Assembly (NCBI RefSeq): GCF_050947875.1
Contig: NC_134577.1
Coordinates: 68,928,639-68,992,638, forward strand
DNA: 64,000 nucleotides
From: Dermacentor variabilis
Lineage: Eukaryota; Arthropoda; Arachnida; Ixodida; Ixodidae
Direction: 5' to 3'
The notes under the pieces are model-generated. The model searched no databases. It saw only the letters and a list, made by a program, of their open reading frames with translations, and had not been told where the DNA came from. Within the stretch, counting starts at the first letter, position 1, and the number at the start of each line of letters is the position of its first letter. Shown here in pieces: positions 1 through 12,770 of the stretch. A program made the translations under genes and the position numbers.

Positions 1-101
1 ACTGCAGGCAGTCTGCGGCTGACTATAGTCTGCACAGGAGCTGCCGAAGGTCCTCACCCGCTCACGGGCTCTCTTGGAAAGACAGAGGTGTCACGCGCGC
101 G

Positions 102-336
102 ATGGCACCAGGGCCGACATCACGGCCAGCATCGCCAGGAGCGGGACCGGCACACCCAGCAGCAGGTGGACGATCGCGGACACAGACGCCCAAAGTGTCG
201 CCACCGACCGCCGGAGCGGCCACGCAGCAAGCGACCGGAGTTCAAACGCCGGCGATCCCGGGCTGCCCCGCGGGCCTGGAATGCCTCACGCGAATCGACC
301 ACCTCAACGTCCGCCAGTCTGTAAATCTCTTCAATA
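102..336 (+). CDS. PLSCR: Phospholipid scramblase, 5' coding exon (partial)
   Basis: Phospholipid scramblases move phospholipids between the two leaflets of a membrane in a Ca2+-dependent way. This exon ends with the family hallmark near CPAGLECLTRIDHLNV, matching the CPPGLEYLxQID block that opens the scramblase domain. The residues before it are rich in Pro, Ala and Thr, as in the Pro-rich N-terminal tail of the family. The first ATG in frame is at 102, but the frame is open back to the window edge, so the true start or an upstream splice acceptor may lie before 102. The exon ends in phase 1 at 336, before a GTACGT donor. It joins in frame to the exon at 14942, where A+TG completes a Met codon. 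The family call is firm; the 5' boundary is not. Confidence 0.72.
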
Positions 337-3119
337 GTACGTGTGTAGCTCTCCACTGTGGACGATTCGCGGGTCGGACATAGAGTTGACAAAAAAAAAA
401 AGGGGCGCTAAATAACAGCACGCGAGGTAAGGACGGACAACCACCATGGCTAACCACGAAGTGGTCATTGTTTCAACAGCATATGTAGCTGTACCACTTC
501 GCAGGAAAAACACGGGAACCCGGGAAGGGAGCATGCGTAGAAGGAAAACAAGAATGTAAACACTCCCATATGAACGATATTTCCTTCGGAAGGAGCAAAA
601 TCACTAGGAAAGTTGACGCACACAAACCGACTCAACTGAATGTTGATGGCTTCAGAGATTGTCCGGTGTGTGCTCGTCATTAGTTCGGCAGCATGACGCA
701 ATATTAAAGAAGGAAGGTGGTTCACAGGCACATTCAACGCATTGCGATGACAAGTGGCGGTCTTTATCGCCTTATTTGACTTTTCGCGGACACGGTCTTT
801 CGCGCAACACCTCGCTTGTTCGATATAAGGATGTTCTCATGAAAAAGGAATCCGGTAAAGGACTTTCCAACGGCACCTGAAAGCTGCTGTCTGAGCTTTT
901 CTCCGCAACTCTTTTCATTGTCGATCCTAAGATTGGCATTTTGTGACGGTCAACCAAGATTGTTTGGGGAAGCGAACAGCCTAACGCCTCAACTCTTGAA
1001 TTATAACTGATTTAATCTGATCTCTCGGGTTCATATTCATGCCTTTGTTTTTTATTGACTCCTTTGTTACTTGGAAACGCTTACCTATTGGTGGCCTTAG
1101 TGCCTTGCCTTCCAAATGAATTGCAACTTCTGAAATCAGCCTGGTTGGCGATCACAGCTGTGAATTTTTGAAGTTTTACTACGATGGGAGCATATACCTC
1201 GCGGTGGTTTCCTTGCTTCCGTTTGGTGCTACGGTCGCTTTTCGAGAAGAACTTTAGCAAAACGGCAAATTTGGTGAAATTGTATACCATGGCTTGGAGG
1301 ACCTTTTAGCTTCACCTTTAAGAGTGGAAAGGGATACCACTCACAGATACATCACTGCTTCTCAGGCTTCCCGGCAAGGGCAACTAATGCAACCACAATG
1401 TGTATCAGGAAACGCTGGCGGTGAACGCTGTGTACGAAGGCGAGCTTTCTGGTAGAGGAGCGACTTTTTGGCGTTGACTGATCCCGGAGAAATTGAACAG
1501 CCACGCCAGGAGAATGAAACAATTTTATTGTTTGGTACTTTTGATATTAGGTCTTAGAAGATTGGCATAAAGGGCATGCGTTGTCGGTGTTTTCTTCCAA
1601 TACATTTCCTTGTGGAATGCCATTCTCCGTATTCCGGATAATAACTTTGTCTAGAGTGTAAGACAAGGTACGAACAACTTTAGTGATACAACAGAATGGC
1701 AATATAACCAGCATATAGCGCATGTCATAAAGGAAGTCAACGTAAAAATGTTTCGGATGATTTTTCTCTAAGGACAACTGCAACTACGCCGACACCGGAT
1801 TTCCAGAGAGGCGAGGCACTTAACGCTATCCAAAAGTGTTCTTTTTTTTCTTATTTTTGGCTGTGGCCGTACGCAAAAGCATGGTCTCCGACTATTCCTT
1901 CTTGCCCTCTTCAAATGCAAAAATGTTTCTAAGTCCTAAACTGCAGAAAATACATTTATGTCAAGCGTTGGCACGGGTCCCGAATGCTACTGATCGCTTC
2001 ACCTGCGTGTCTGCTAGGTTACAATCACATGGCGGTGATTAGAAAGTTGGCAGTTCGGATGCAAAGAGAAATTGGTCGCGCGGTACATGCCAACTCTAAA
2101 GACCTTGCGCTAGTTTTGTGCATGAAGCCGGTAAACCGCTAATCCGTAGGTAGAAATAACAATAACGGTACTCCAGAACTCTAATACACATTTGGGAGGT
2201 GTACACGCTAACCAGTTAGATATCGCGCAATCCTCGCACTTGGGAACCTGTTACATTTTGCGAGACTACTACTTTGGCAATGGTAGCAAACGTGCGCCTG
2301 TTTCACAGGGCACAAGAGGCAACGCTCATATCGTAACGATGTTGTTTGCAGCATAGAGCACGTTTTGTTCCTGAGGAGATCACGGTGCGCACGGTGAGAG
2401 CTTGCTCTTATCGCGCAAATCAAAGAACGAAAGCATTAGCTGAAATTTGCTGATTAGACGTGTTGCGCCCAAAGGGTTTCAGACGCAAGAAGAAATGCAC
2501 GAGTGCAAACACCAGGTATCGCAAGCATATATTGTAGCGATGCAGCGGGCGCTTACTAGACATGAGGCAAAGGAAGACGGACATCCGGGCTTGGCATGAG
2601 CTTGTTTCCATCCTTGTCTCTGGCTGCACTGATCTAGTAAACATAATGTAAATGCTTCCTCTGTGTGTGTCTGTCCAAACATATTTCGTTGGAGGTTTGC
2701 GATTCCTGCTATCTGCACGGAACTCCACAACGGTCGCTTCATCGAGCGCGTTGCCATGCCTCCCGCAGACGAGACGCCGTCAGCATCGGCTACAACTGGT
2801 TACATTCACGCAGTCGTTACGCTTTCCCACGCTTGCGAGAAAGGTCTCTCTTCGGGCTTTCAGGTCGAAGAGTGGATAACGCTTTAAGAACGCGCTAGAA
2901 CTAATAAACGATGGGATCCAAACGTCATGCTGGCTAACGTCGATTTTTTACCTCAGTGGCACCCTCCGCGTGTGATGCCGAGCACACGAAAACAAATGAA
3001 CAAGCTTGGACATTTCCAAATTTAACTTCGCGAAATGTTAAGTTACCCATTTGGTCGCGCAGTCAATGCGAAAGAGGCCCCTGTGACGCGTGTTCAGAGC
3101 CCCACAGAGCCGTATTTCT
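337..3119. other. PLSCR intron 1, first unassigned stretch
   Basis: AT-rich sequence downstream of the scramblase donor site. Short open frames occur on both strands but none has a recognisable domain, splice context or repeat partner. I see no gene, RNA or mobile element I can name here. Confidence 0.5.
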
Positions 3120-5728
3120 TGTACACTTGTTGAACTCATTGACTGGCCAAATATGTCATCATCATGCCGTCCTCTGCTGAGTTTATTATCTTAACACTAG
3201 ATTACAAGCTAACCCAGACAGTCGATCAACACACTCGTGGCCCCGACATCCTGGATTTAGTATTAACTAGCACACCTGATCCGCCGCGCCAATTGCTTAC
3301 ATTCATAGCATCAGCGATGACAAAATTCTTCAATTAGACATTATTATTCCACAAACTTTCTATCGGGCTCAGATTGATAGTATTAGATATTGCAATAGAG
3401 CCGACTATAAAAATATTAATGCTGAATTGGCTTTCTTTCTTAGTGAAGAGTTGCTGCCTTGCTTTAATTCAATATCCGTAAACGACAGCAGGGAACTTTT
3501 TAAGCAAGAATGACAGCTCTGGTAGAAAATTACGTGCCAAAAATTGTTATAGCAAATGACAGATTCAATCCTTGGTTTACTAAGCACCTTTGAACATTTA
3601 GAGATAAGAAGCGTCTGTATCGGGCGGTCAGAAGCAACAATCAAGCCTAATCTTGGACAGCATACAGATATTTTCTAAAATTTTACTGCAAACAGCTACG
3701 CGAAGCCAAAGACAAATATTTATCACGTGATCTGCCATCTCTTTTAATGAATAACCCCAGAAAAATCTAGCGAGTCATATCCCCAGGTAAGACTGTCCGC
3801 AATATTGTGCAACATCATGACGGCGAAAGCCCTATGTCTGACGCTGATTGTCCAGTAGCGTTTAACAATTTTTTCACATCTGTTTTTACAAAAGAAGACT
3901 GCTCCACTGTTCGCATAGTTCCCGACTTTGGATATCCTTTTATGAAACCAATGGATATTACAGAAGATGGCATTTCGTCTTTATTAAGTAATGTGAAATT
4001 ATCCACATCTTGTGGTATAGACAATATCAACTCAGAAAGACTAAAAAATTACCGCTACAGTTTCAAGCCAAATTTTGTGTCATATTTTTAGGAAATCCTT
4101 ATCATCTGGCGAACTACCCCTGGACTGGAAAATTGCAAATGTTCTCCCTGTATTCAAAGGGGAGAACAAGTACTCTCCATGAAATTACCGTCCCATCTCA
4201 TTAACGTGCATCTGCTATAAACTATTGGAACATATCATAGCATCGCATATCTACCGCCATTTAGAATCAAACGACTTTTTTTATTCTAACCAGCATGGAT
4301 TCAGAAAAGGCTTTCCTTGTGAAACTCAGTTGCTCGAATTTACAACAGAATTACATTCCAGCATGAATAACAGACAACAGACTGACTGTGTATTCTTAAA
4401 GTTTTTGAAAGCATTTGATCGTGTCGCTCATTGTCGCCTCCTTTCAAAAATATCCGTGCTTCGACTGGATTCATTAACTTTATTTTGGCTCCGAAGCTTT
4501 CTCTACTTGCGGCAACAGGTCACTGTTGCTGATATCCACTCATCGCCTATTTCTGATGGTACTCCTGGCGTACCGCAAGGCAGTGTCCTTTGTCTTCTTC
4601 ATTTCTTAATTTTCATTATTGATCTTCCACAAAACATATAATCGCACATAAGGCATTTCGCAGACGATCGCTTTTTATACCGTACGACAAAAACATCTGA
4701 TGACCACTTACTATTACGGAACGAACTTAACCTTGTCAGTTCCTGGTGCAGTACATGGCAGATGACCCTGAACTCAGACAAATGCAAAGTAACGTTCTTC
4801 TTGCAAAAATACCCAAACTCTCGCTTTGCTTACGTCCTGAATAACACCGTCGTACCTCTGACATTGTCCTACAACTACCTTGGCATTGAACTTACAACTC
4901 ATCTTTCCTGGAGTACTCCCATAACAGCTATCTGCGCAGGAGCTTCAAAAACTCTGGGTTATCTTCGACGGAACTTGCGTAAAACCGTAGCTACCATTCC
5001 TGAATTAGCATATCAGACTTTTGTTCGCCCACAGTTAGATTTTGCGTCATCAGTATGGTCACCACATCAAAATTATTTAGTTGATATGCTGGAATCAATT
5101 CCAAACAGAGCATCGCGCTTCTTCACAAGCAACTACGACAGGACTTGCAGCGTAACTAAGATTAAAGCAGATACTTCGCTCCACCCACTTGAAACTCGTC
5201 CCACGATAAGATTTCTTTGCCTTTTTCTATAGATACGTTCATGGTAATCGACCTCATGTGTGGCCGCTTGAAGTACCAGCGTGCGCGTCACGCCGCCTTA
5301 ACAATAGCCACTGTTTCTAGCGGATATCAGGCCATAGACAGTCATTTAACGCATCAGCACTACCTCTTGCGATAACCGTATGGAACAGCCATTCTGATTA
5401 CATTGCGTGTTTAACAAATCGTTATACCTTTCGGGAAGAATTCCAAAGCTTCCTGTAGAAAAGTTGTATACGGATATTATTGAACTGCTTTCCTTCCCTG
5501 TTTTTCACACTTGCATCTTTGTATTTTTTGTGTGTATGAGTATATTGCAAGGTTTATGCTGTCTAAAGCTTAGCCTAGACAAACATTTTTTTTTGAACTT
5601 TGCTTTACTTATCTTGTGAGTGCCTGTATTGATATATATATATTGTTTGCTCTTGTTGAAACACTTACTTTGTGTCCCCCCTTCCCCAATGCCCTTAAAT
5701 GGGCCCGTAAGGTATAATAAATAAACCT
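3120..5728 (+). mobile_element. CR1-like non-LTR retrotransposon, 5'-truncated and decayed
   Basis: Translation by eye gives, in order: the tail of an apurinic-type endonuclease domain (about 3125-3300, with an IDWPNMSSS block and a DILDLVLTSTP block); a linker at about 3800-4090; reverse transcriptase at 4225-4640 (NQHGFRKGFPCETQLLEF, then a degenerate FLKAFDRVAH, then GTPGVPQGSVL); and a C-terminal segment at 4762-5232 with LNSDKCKV and NYLGIELTTHLSWS. Several stops and frame changes interrupt it. The catalytic YxDD box is degraded near 4660 (a reading close to FADDR). The 3' end at about 5690-5728 has the GGGCCCGTAAGGTATAATAAATAAA type of tail seen in this class of LINE. It is a dead copy within scramblase intron 1. 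Confidence 0.8.
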
Positions 5729-5732
5729 ATAA

Positions 5733-8700
5733 GACGTCTGAGCTTTTTACCCCAAAGCTAACGACAAGACGTCTGGAACAAAGTGGCGCAGGTATTGAAG
5801 GGTATCGCAGACGACATCTCCAACTTACAGGTTCCCGGCAAAGTTTCTACTATTGACACCATCATCGAAGAATGTCGCCACATCGAACAAGCTAAGAGCC
5901 GACATATCACGCCACACATCGTGTGCCTGCCAAATAACGCTGTCAGGTCGACTGGTGAGGAGCATCCCTTCCAACCAATCCCACGTGACCACGTAGCTCG
6001 CGTCATTCGCCGCGACTTTTAGGCAGCCTATTCGGTGGCCTATCCGACAAGAATTTAAACACATGGGTATTATCTCCGCGTGCTCATCTACCTACGTACC
6101 CTGCATGCAGCTTATCACTCACGGCCCTCCTCGTCGCAACAATTTTTTACCACCAAATCCCGCAACGCGTCTCACTGGTGCATCTTTGACAACAGGCCCA
6201 TCTGCTTCCACCGCTGTCGCATTAGCCAGATCGCTCGTCAATGCTGCCACCGTTTTCTAACCCCGTGTTCGACATATAACAGTGCCAATTTCTATAACTC
6301 TGCATCTGATGCTCCCGATGCTTCCTGCCAGAATCATACTGCTTCTGACGCCTCTCCTCCGAATGATCACTCTGGCCGATCGGCGTCATACCGACGTGGT
6401 CAGTCTCCTTCGACCCAGCCCCTTTGATTCTTTTTCGCCATTCATGTGTCCCCACATCCGCCCAGAAAACTAGCAAATGCAGCTTCAAGAAGTGAAGATG
6501 CAATGTCGATCTGGTCCTCCAATCCACTTCTTACTTTGTACATGAACGAGAACCTTCTTGAAGTTGATGTCGAAGGCACTGATGACACTGCGCTGATCTA
6601 CAAAGGTGCCCACCTCTCCAACATGAGTCGTACAGGCCACGTACGTACAGGCCACGTACGCATCGCAAGCCATCACACTGCTGTCCTTTTTACCATAATT
6701 TTCTATTGCCCGCAAAACTTCATTCTCTGTCTTGCTTTCCTTTCTGCGTATTCGGCTTTCACTGACTGCTCCCGCTGCTCCCTGCGCCTAGAACTATTCT
6801 TTCGGATACTTGTGGTGCAACCCCCCTCCGCTTAAGCCCCACTAGCTTTGTTCGATGGCCGCCCAAATAATTATCATACATTGAAGTGCCGACTTCTCCG
6901 TGTGTTGCTGATCTGTAGTATCTCGATGCTCATCTGCCAGGCATTCAACTGAACTATGTGGTCACCGTATCTCACACAGTTCTGACTATCACGGCCAACG
7001 GCCTTTGCATTCCTGTCGTAAACTCTGGTCTAGAAAAGCAAATTTGACAAGCTTGAGAAAAATTTGGCCAGCTTGAGCCCTGAGATTACCATCACGTGGC
7101 GCCGTTCACAGCCCTCATTTCGTCTGAGCCTGCCAGCTCTCTTAAGGCTGCCTCTTATACTGATGCCAAGATAGAGAAAATGCTTGCGATGGGCATTTTA
7201 CTCGCACAAGGCGAGGACCTTTAGGATGTTTTGTTTTCCTACAGGGATGTCATCGTCTTTGACAACTGTCCCTTACGCCAGCTGCTTGCTGTGAAGCATC
7301 GTTGTGATACTGGCGATGCTGCTCAAAGTTACGGTACACCATATTGAGTATCTGTCGGACCGCCCGTTAATCGAAACTGGATTAACCAAATGCTTGAAAA
7401 GAACATCATTGAATCCTATCAGAGCCCATGTGCGTCACCGGTAGTGTTGGTTCCGAACAAGGATGGGACAATGGCAATTCTGTGTGGATTACCGCCCTCT
7501 GAAGAAAGCCACCAAGAAAGGAGTCTACCCGCTGCCACAAATCAACGACGCCCCTGACGGTGGCTACGGTGCCAGCTACTTCTCCTCTATGGCCCTTCAA
7601 TCGGGATAGCGGCACATCGGCGTCGACGATATGGAAGGAGTAAATACCGCATTTATAACACATGATGCTCTTTTCCTGATCAATTTATGCTCTTTAAGAT
7701 TAGGTAATGCGCCAGCCACATTCAGCCGATGACAGACTCCTTGCTTCAGCCTTTGGACGACGTAATTGGGTTTTCACCAACAATATACACTCACGTTGAA
7801 CGTCTCTCAACCATACTTGACGTTTTTCTTGAGGCGAGGCTGCAAAACATCTCATCGAAATGCCGTTTCGGCCGCTGCCAAATCGCGGTTTTCGGCTGTC
7901 TTGTCGGTGCTTCTTGAGTACAACTTGACGCGGACAAAATTTCGTACCCTCCAAACCATTCTGGTATCGAATCACTCCCGATCATCACCCACTTCGATCC
8001 TATAGCCCCAACCTAATTGCGTAGGGACGCCAGTGGTCATTGTGTATGTGCTCTCCTAGCCCAGCGACAGCACGGCCACAATCACGCGATCGCTTAGGCC
8101 AGGCCGTCTCATCTCACCAGCAGAGCGCAACTATTGTGTTACTGAATGGGACTGTCTTGCTGTTGTTGGTGCAGTTGCCGAGTTCCGTTCTCACCTTTAC
8201 AGCCGCCCGTTTTCCGTGGTAACCAACAGTGATGCTCTCGGCTCGTTTTCCTCCCTCAAGAATTCCCCGGGTCGGCTTGGTCGCTGGTCTTGGGAGCCCG
8301 AAGAGTTTTGATGCTCTGTGATTCACAAGTCCCAACGCCTGCACCAAGACGCAGATATTTTGTTGGTCAAGCCATTGACTGCTCTGGCGTTCCTGGCATC
8401 AAAAATGCCGTTTATGTTTTCTTTGTGTCACAGCTCCTCCGATCCTTATGAGCAACGTCGCGATGCCTCACTCAAACCGCTGACCCAATGTTTTGAATAC
8501 GTGCCCCGCGACACTTCCTTACCCCTCTAGGCTCTCCGGGATAGTACTGTGTACCGTCGTAATGTTCATCCCGTAGGCCCCAATATCTTCCTCTTCAACC
8601 CTAGGCAGCTCTGTACGACCGTTCTTAAGGAACGTTATGACGTGCCCACCGCTGGACATCGCAGAGTGTCTCGGACTTAGGACAGAGCACGTCACCGCTT

Positions 8701-8789
8701 TTTCTGACCCCGTCTTGCACTTTTCTGTGCGACGATATTTCGCAGCATGTGAGCCATGTCAACGCCACTCGAAGGCATCCTGATTCCCG
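5733..8789 (+). mobile_element. Ty3/Gypsy retrotransposon remnant: gag end, protease, RT, RNase H, integrase zinc region
   Basis: Decayed + strand Gypsy element without a visible 5' LTR; it begins inside gag right after the CR1-like LINE. Gag C-terminal part is at 5780-6020 (KGIADDISNLQVPGKVSTID, then EECRHIEQAKSRHIT). A retropepsin-like stretch is at about 6500-6640, where the catalytic Asp-Thr-Gly reads Tyr-Lys-Gly. RT pieces run from 7140 to 7917 (EKNIIESYQSPCASPVVLVP, then MTDSLLQ, then SKCRFGRCQIAVFG). RNase H traces lie at 8050-8360, and the integrase zinc-binding region ends at about 8780 with CEPCQRHSK. Many stops and indels mean no product is possible. The frame resumes at 12079 after a 3.3 kb insertion. 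Confidence 0.75.
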
Positions 8790-11700
8790 CTACACTGTAC
8801 AAAAATCCAGGTTTATATAAGCGTTCGTTTGCTGCGTTTTTCCACGCCTATTCTAAGCATGATATTTTTCCACGCTTGCCAATAACGCCTGAGTTACGCT
8901 TAGTAGGCGTGATAAGGACTCCTGTTCTCACGGTTATTAGGGCGTGACGAAATTCCACGCTGAGGAGGCTGCCCGATGGGCTAAGGGGATGGGGTGATGA
9001 GCTTGGCGCATGCTCCCTCGCCCCTTCTCTGTATGGGTTGAAGCTACGAAGACACACCGGCCTATGTCGGTTTGGGCACTTCGGCTGCTTCTATGAAGGG
9101 AGCTTTGCGCACCAAGCTCTTCGCAGTCATCCTTAACTTCTGCTTCGCCATCGCAGACTGTGGCGAACCAAGACGCTATCACAGTGGCAGCATGCCGGCG
9201 AAGTAGAAACTGAGTGTGCTGCTGTGAGATTGCGCAAGACGCTTCCGCCGGCGACACAGAAATTATCCAGGGGCTCCGCTAAGCCCTGGCACATTTCAAC
9301 AACGCCAAGGAATGTAAAACGTAAACAATCCACTTGGTATGCCCTTGCACAAAAAGGCGAATGCCCTCTCAACCGTGCCTGTAGCGCCCGCGTTAAAAGA
9401 TAGAAAGCCTTGTGCAGGATAGGGACGTCAGGACAGGATTTACCGCATTAACATCATCATTCTATTGCACTCTTTCTCTACTTGTCGGTCCAAAATACCT
9501 AATCAAATTCTTTTTCACCGGCCGCATTTTATAACAAAGGCGCATTTTCTGGGGAGCGAAAAAAATATGACGCACATATTTCTCCCTGGTCAAATATTTT
9601 ATTCGTAACATTGATTTCCAAGAAATGTAATACAATGAAACGCTGGTGTTTGAAAACAAATCTTACAATGTTATAGCATTTTCAGATCGCTAAAAAAGCT
9701 TAAGCATTTATATAAGCTCAGTTAAATAAGCAACGCAGTGAACAAATCCTTTAATCTTGTTTGCGCCCATGATACTTCTTTGTTTGTTCTTAGCTTTATA
9801 GTTGTTTGCACAAAAAGTGGCCATTTACTGCCGGATGTGCTATATAATACATGCAATAATGGCATAGGCACATCACTAGTGCCATTTCTAGGGACGCGTC
9901 ATCACTGATTTCCATTCTTTCCTGCTCGCAGCCGCAGATACGAAGCCTTGCTTACCACAGGCACTGGCAGGTGTTATAAGCTCCCTTAGCGGTATCTGAA
10001 AAAAAATGTCCTAATACCCAAAGTATAATACTTTAGAGGTGAAAATATGTTTCTTTTAGAGAAAATTTGGTAACGAAGACCGCTTGCTTTTTAACTGCTT
10101 TAATGCTGATTGAACTACATCTGAAATTTCTCCTGCTGACTGATCTTAAGATGTTGCAGTTTGGAAGTGTTTCGAAGTAGGCGATATGAAAAAGAGAGGG
10201 AACTCACCGCCGTAATGACGGCATGCATTGCAAGCCTGGGTCACAAGCACGCTTCTAAAGTGACGCATGAACGCTCAGACAATTTTAGTACTTTTTATAT
10301 GATCAGAAGGAACTATTTCAAGTTTTGTTCATTTTAATCAATCTTAATTCCGAAATTGAATTCGCTTTCAAATGCAACCTGAAAAACAAGTCAACAAAGT
10401 GCAAAACGCATTTCTCTGAGACATATAACAGTAAATAACTTTATTTCATCATGCTCTCCATAAAAATAAAGTTATAAATTTGAGCGCATCTGGCAACGCG
10501 TTAGATGAAACGTTTTAATACCTAATAAAAGTTCGCTAGAAGAACGTAGTTACGCCTGATTCCCAGCCCAATGGGGATGGAAATTTTGACAGGAACGACA
10601 TTCTACGTGAACGTATGAAATATGAGCTCTCACTGCATTCTTAAATAGGTTTGCAGCTGGAAATCAAGCGCTGCAATGGCCAGAGTATATTCATGTTCAT
10701 TGAATACTGTCACTCTTCCTATATTTAAAGCCCAAAATGTAAAATATGCGGAGCTGCACTAGACAGATATCATAATTCGGAGTGCAATTTAGATTGAAAA
10801 TTAAGTAGCACATGTAGTCGCAACCTTACATGCGGCGCTTCTGAGATGCAGGTTACTGTCAGTCGACAAATAGCTGACAAAATTACGAATTTTCACTTTA
10901 TAGGCAGCCGCATACTATGAGCAGCATATATGGGAACTACGCGGCGTAGAGGGCAAAGTATATTGATGCGCCACCGGCCGAGTTCCAAATCATGAAAAGA
11001 AGTGCGGTGCAAAATGCACAGTGACAACTCCCAGCTAACCACCCTTGTCCGAGGCGAAATGGCAGCGGGCAAGAAGAGAACCATGAGCTAGCGAATATAA
11101 AATAGAAACACAAGAGATTTGGTACTTCACACAAAACTGAACAATTCAGAGGCATTCTGCAGTCCTGAGCTGAAACATCTTCAAAAAAGCACGAGGCTGA
11201 CTACTCCCTATTTAGATCAAGGCTACTGCTCCCGTAAAACGTTCCCGCTTTCCAATAAATTCACCATTACGGCAAGTTTTGCACATCATACAAGCACATA
11301 CCTTAAATCAAATGAGAAATAGGCAGTTAGCCGCCATTAAATGAAAGCGAATCTTTACTAATGTTAAGTCCTATATGTTTCAATCGTCCACGAATGGCAG
11401 GTGAGGGACCGCAACACATCTATTATTTATATAGAAAGGCTGCTCTGGAGTCATCAGATGGCGGTAGATTTTCTCTCGTAAACGCTCTTTAACTCGGCAC
11501 AGTGCACAATGTATGCATGCACCACCCGCGTTGTACACTGTGAATGTCTGTAGAAGTGAACAGGGCGATGCACACCAACTCTGACAGTTAGACCACAGGC
11601 TGTGTGCTGCAATAACGAACGTCGGATGTGGCAGTCCGCTAGAAAATCCACACCAAAAATGGCCGAGCGCAGCCTTCAAAACACCCCGGTCTCCTTCAAC

Positions 11701-12078
11701 CTCCCCCAAAAAAGTTTCGCATTCCACGCAGGGCAGTGAGAAGGCCCAGAGTGTTTTTATGGCACGCTCGACGAAGACCACGTGACATATCACGGCTCCC
11801 CTATTCGGATTTTTATAGCGTGATGAAAAGCTCCCGTTGCGAGCGCTCCGCGGGGTGTTAAGCGTGTCATTTGCGTTTCTCACGCGTGTGCGGCTCGCTG
11901 ACGCTCGCGCAAGACCTAGCCATAGCACGCAGTCTTGTCCTCACGCTTACATATAGGAATGCCATGCATATTTTTGGTCACGTGGCGCTTGAAACGTCAT
12001 CCATGCCTCATTTAGATGCGCGTAACGCTTAAACTTGCAGCTTAGCGTGAAAATAAGCATGAATTTTTTGTAGTGTAG
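8790..12078. mobile_element. 3.3 kb insertion with imperfect terminal inverted repeats inside the Gypsy integrase
   Basis: The Gypsy reading frame stops at 8789 (after CEPCQRHSKAS) and resumes at 12079 (QPLEIPVEPFDRVGSDL) with only the integrase linker in between, so this block is a clean insertion. Its ends resemble each other in inverse orientation: both read CTACACT, followed by ACAAAAA after a 2-base difference, then a weaker match for about 20 bases. Direct repeats of TTTTTCCACGC lie near the left end (about 8839 and 8869). I see no transposase domain and no clear target-site duplication. A long open frame on the minus strand (11380-11928, 182 residues) has no recognisable domain. It could be a non-autonomous DNA transposon or an unknown element. 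Confidence 0.45.
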
Positions 12079-12351
12079 GTGCGCGCAGCCACTTGAAATC
12101 CCGGTAGAGCCATTTGATCGTGTTGGTTCTGACCTCCATTGACCTTTTCTGGCATGGTCGTCGGAAAACATGCTGCTTGCTGCCACTTTTGGCTATGTGA
12201 CAAGATACGCCACTACATGCCCTCTCCCAAGCGGCTGCGTGACAAATGTAGTAGATATTCTACTACACAACGTCACGTTGATGCATGGAGCGCCACGTCA
12301 AATGCTCACAGACCAAGGTCATACCGTCTTATCCAAGGCCATTGATGGTAT
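12079..12351 (+). mobile_element. Gypsy integrase core fragment (continuation of the 5733-8789 element)
   Basis: This frame continues the integrase interrupted at 8789. It opens with QPLEIPVEPFDRVGSDL, then a stop, then a core-domain stretch with GYVTRYATTCPLPSGC, HGAPRQMLTDQGHTVLS and KAIDGI. TDQGHTV is the degraded form of the usual TDRGxxF catalytic Asp motif. The fragment ends where a minus-strand Gypsy LTR begins at 12352, so it was cut a second time by that insertion. Confidence 0.7.
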
Positions 12352-12770
12352 TGTCACGTGGTAATGACGTTAAAGAACACAGTAGCAGTACTGTGAAATA
12401 CAAAACTAGCTTTTTGTTGGGCTAACCGGTGCCCACAAAACAGGCTACACTTAAAACACAACGATAGCGGCAAACACAGTCGGCGATCGTCGAAAATCTC
12501 ATCAGCGGGTCAAGCGCGTCGGCTTTTATACAGCAGTCGTCGAATGTTCCAGACTAATCGTTGGGACACACGTGCCTTCCGCAAAGTTCTGCACCATTCG
12601 CGGCAGGCGGTGAAATCAGATAACATAAGATTCGGCGACAACAGACAGCGAATAGAAGCATCGATAACTTTCCAGAAAATTTGGATATATGCAGGCGCGT
12701 CCCGCGCTGTCCGACAACACTTGTTAGGTGGCGAAACGTGGTCGCCCGATAAAGATAAGTACACGTGTCA
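12352..12770 (-). repeat. 3' LTR of minus-strand Gypsy element
   Basis: A 419-bp block starting TGTCACGTGG and ending CACGTGTCA on the + strand, with TG...CA termini. Next to it at 12771-12781 lies the complement of a polypurine tract (AGAGGGGGG read on the minus strand). The same LTR family closes the + strand element at 35351. A truncated second copy of this LTR lies at 14339. Confidence 0.8.
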
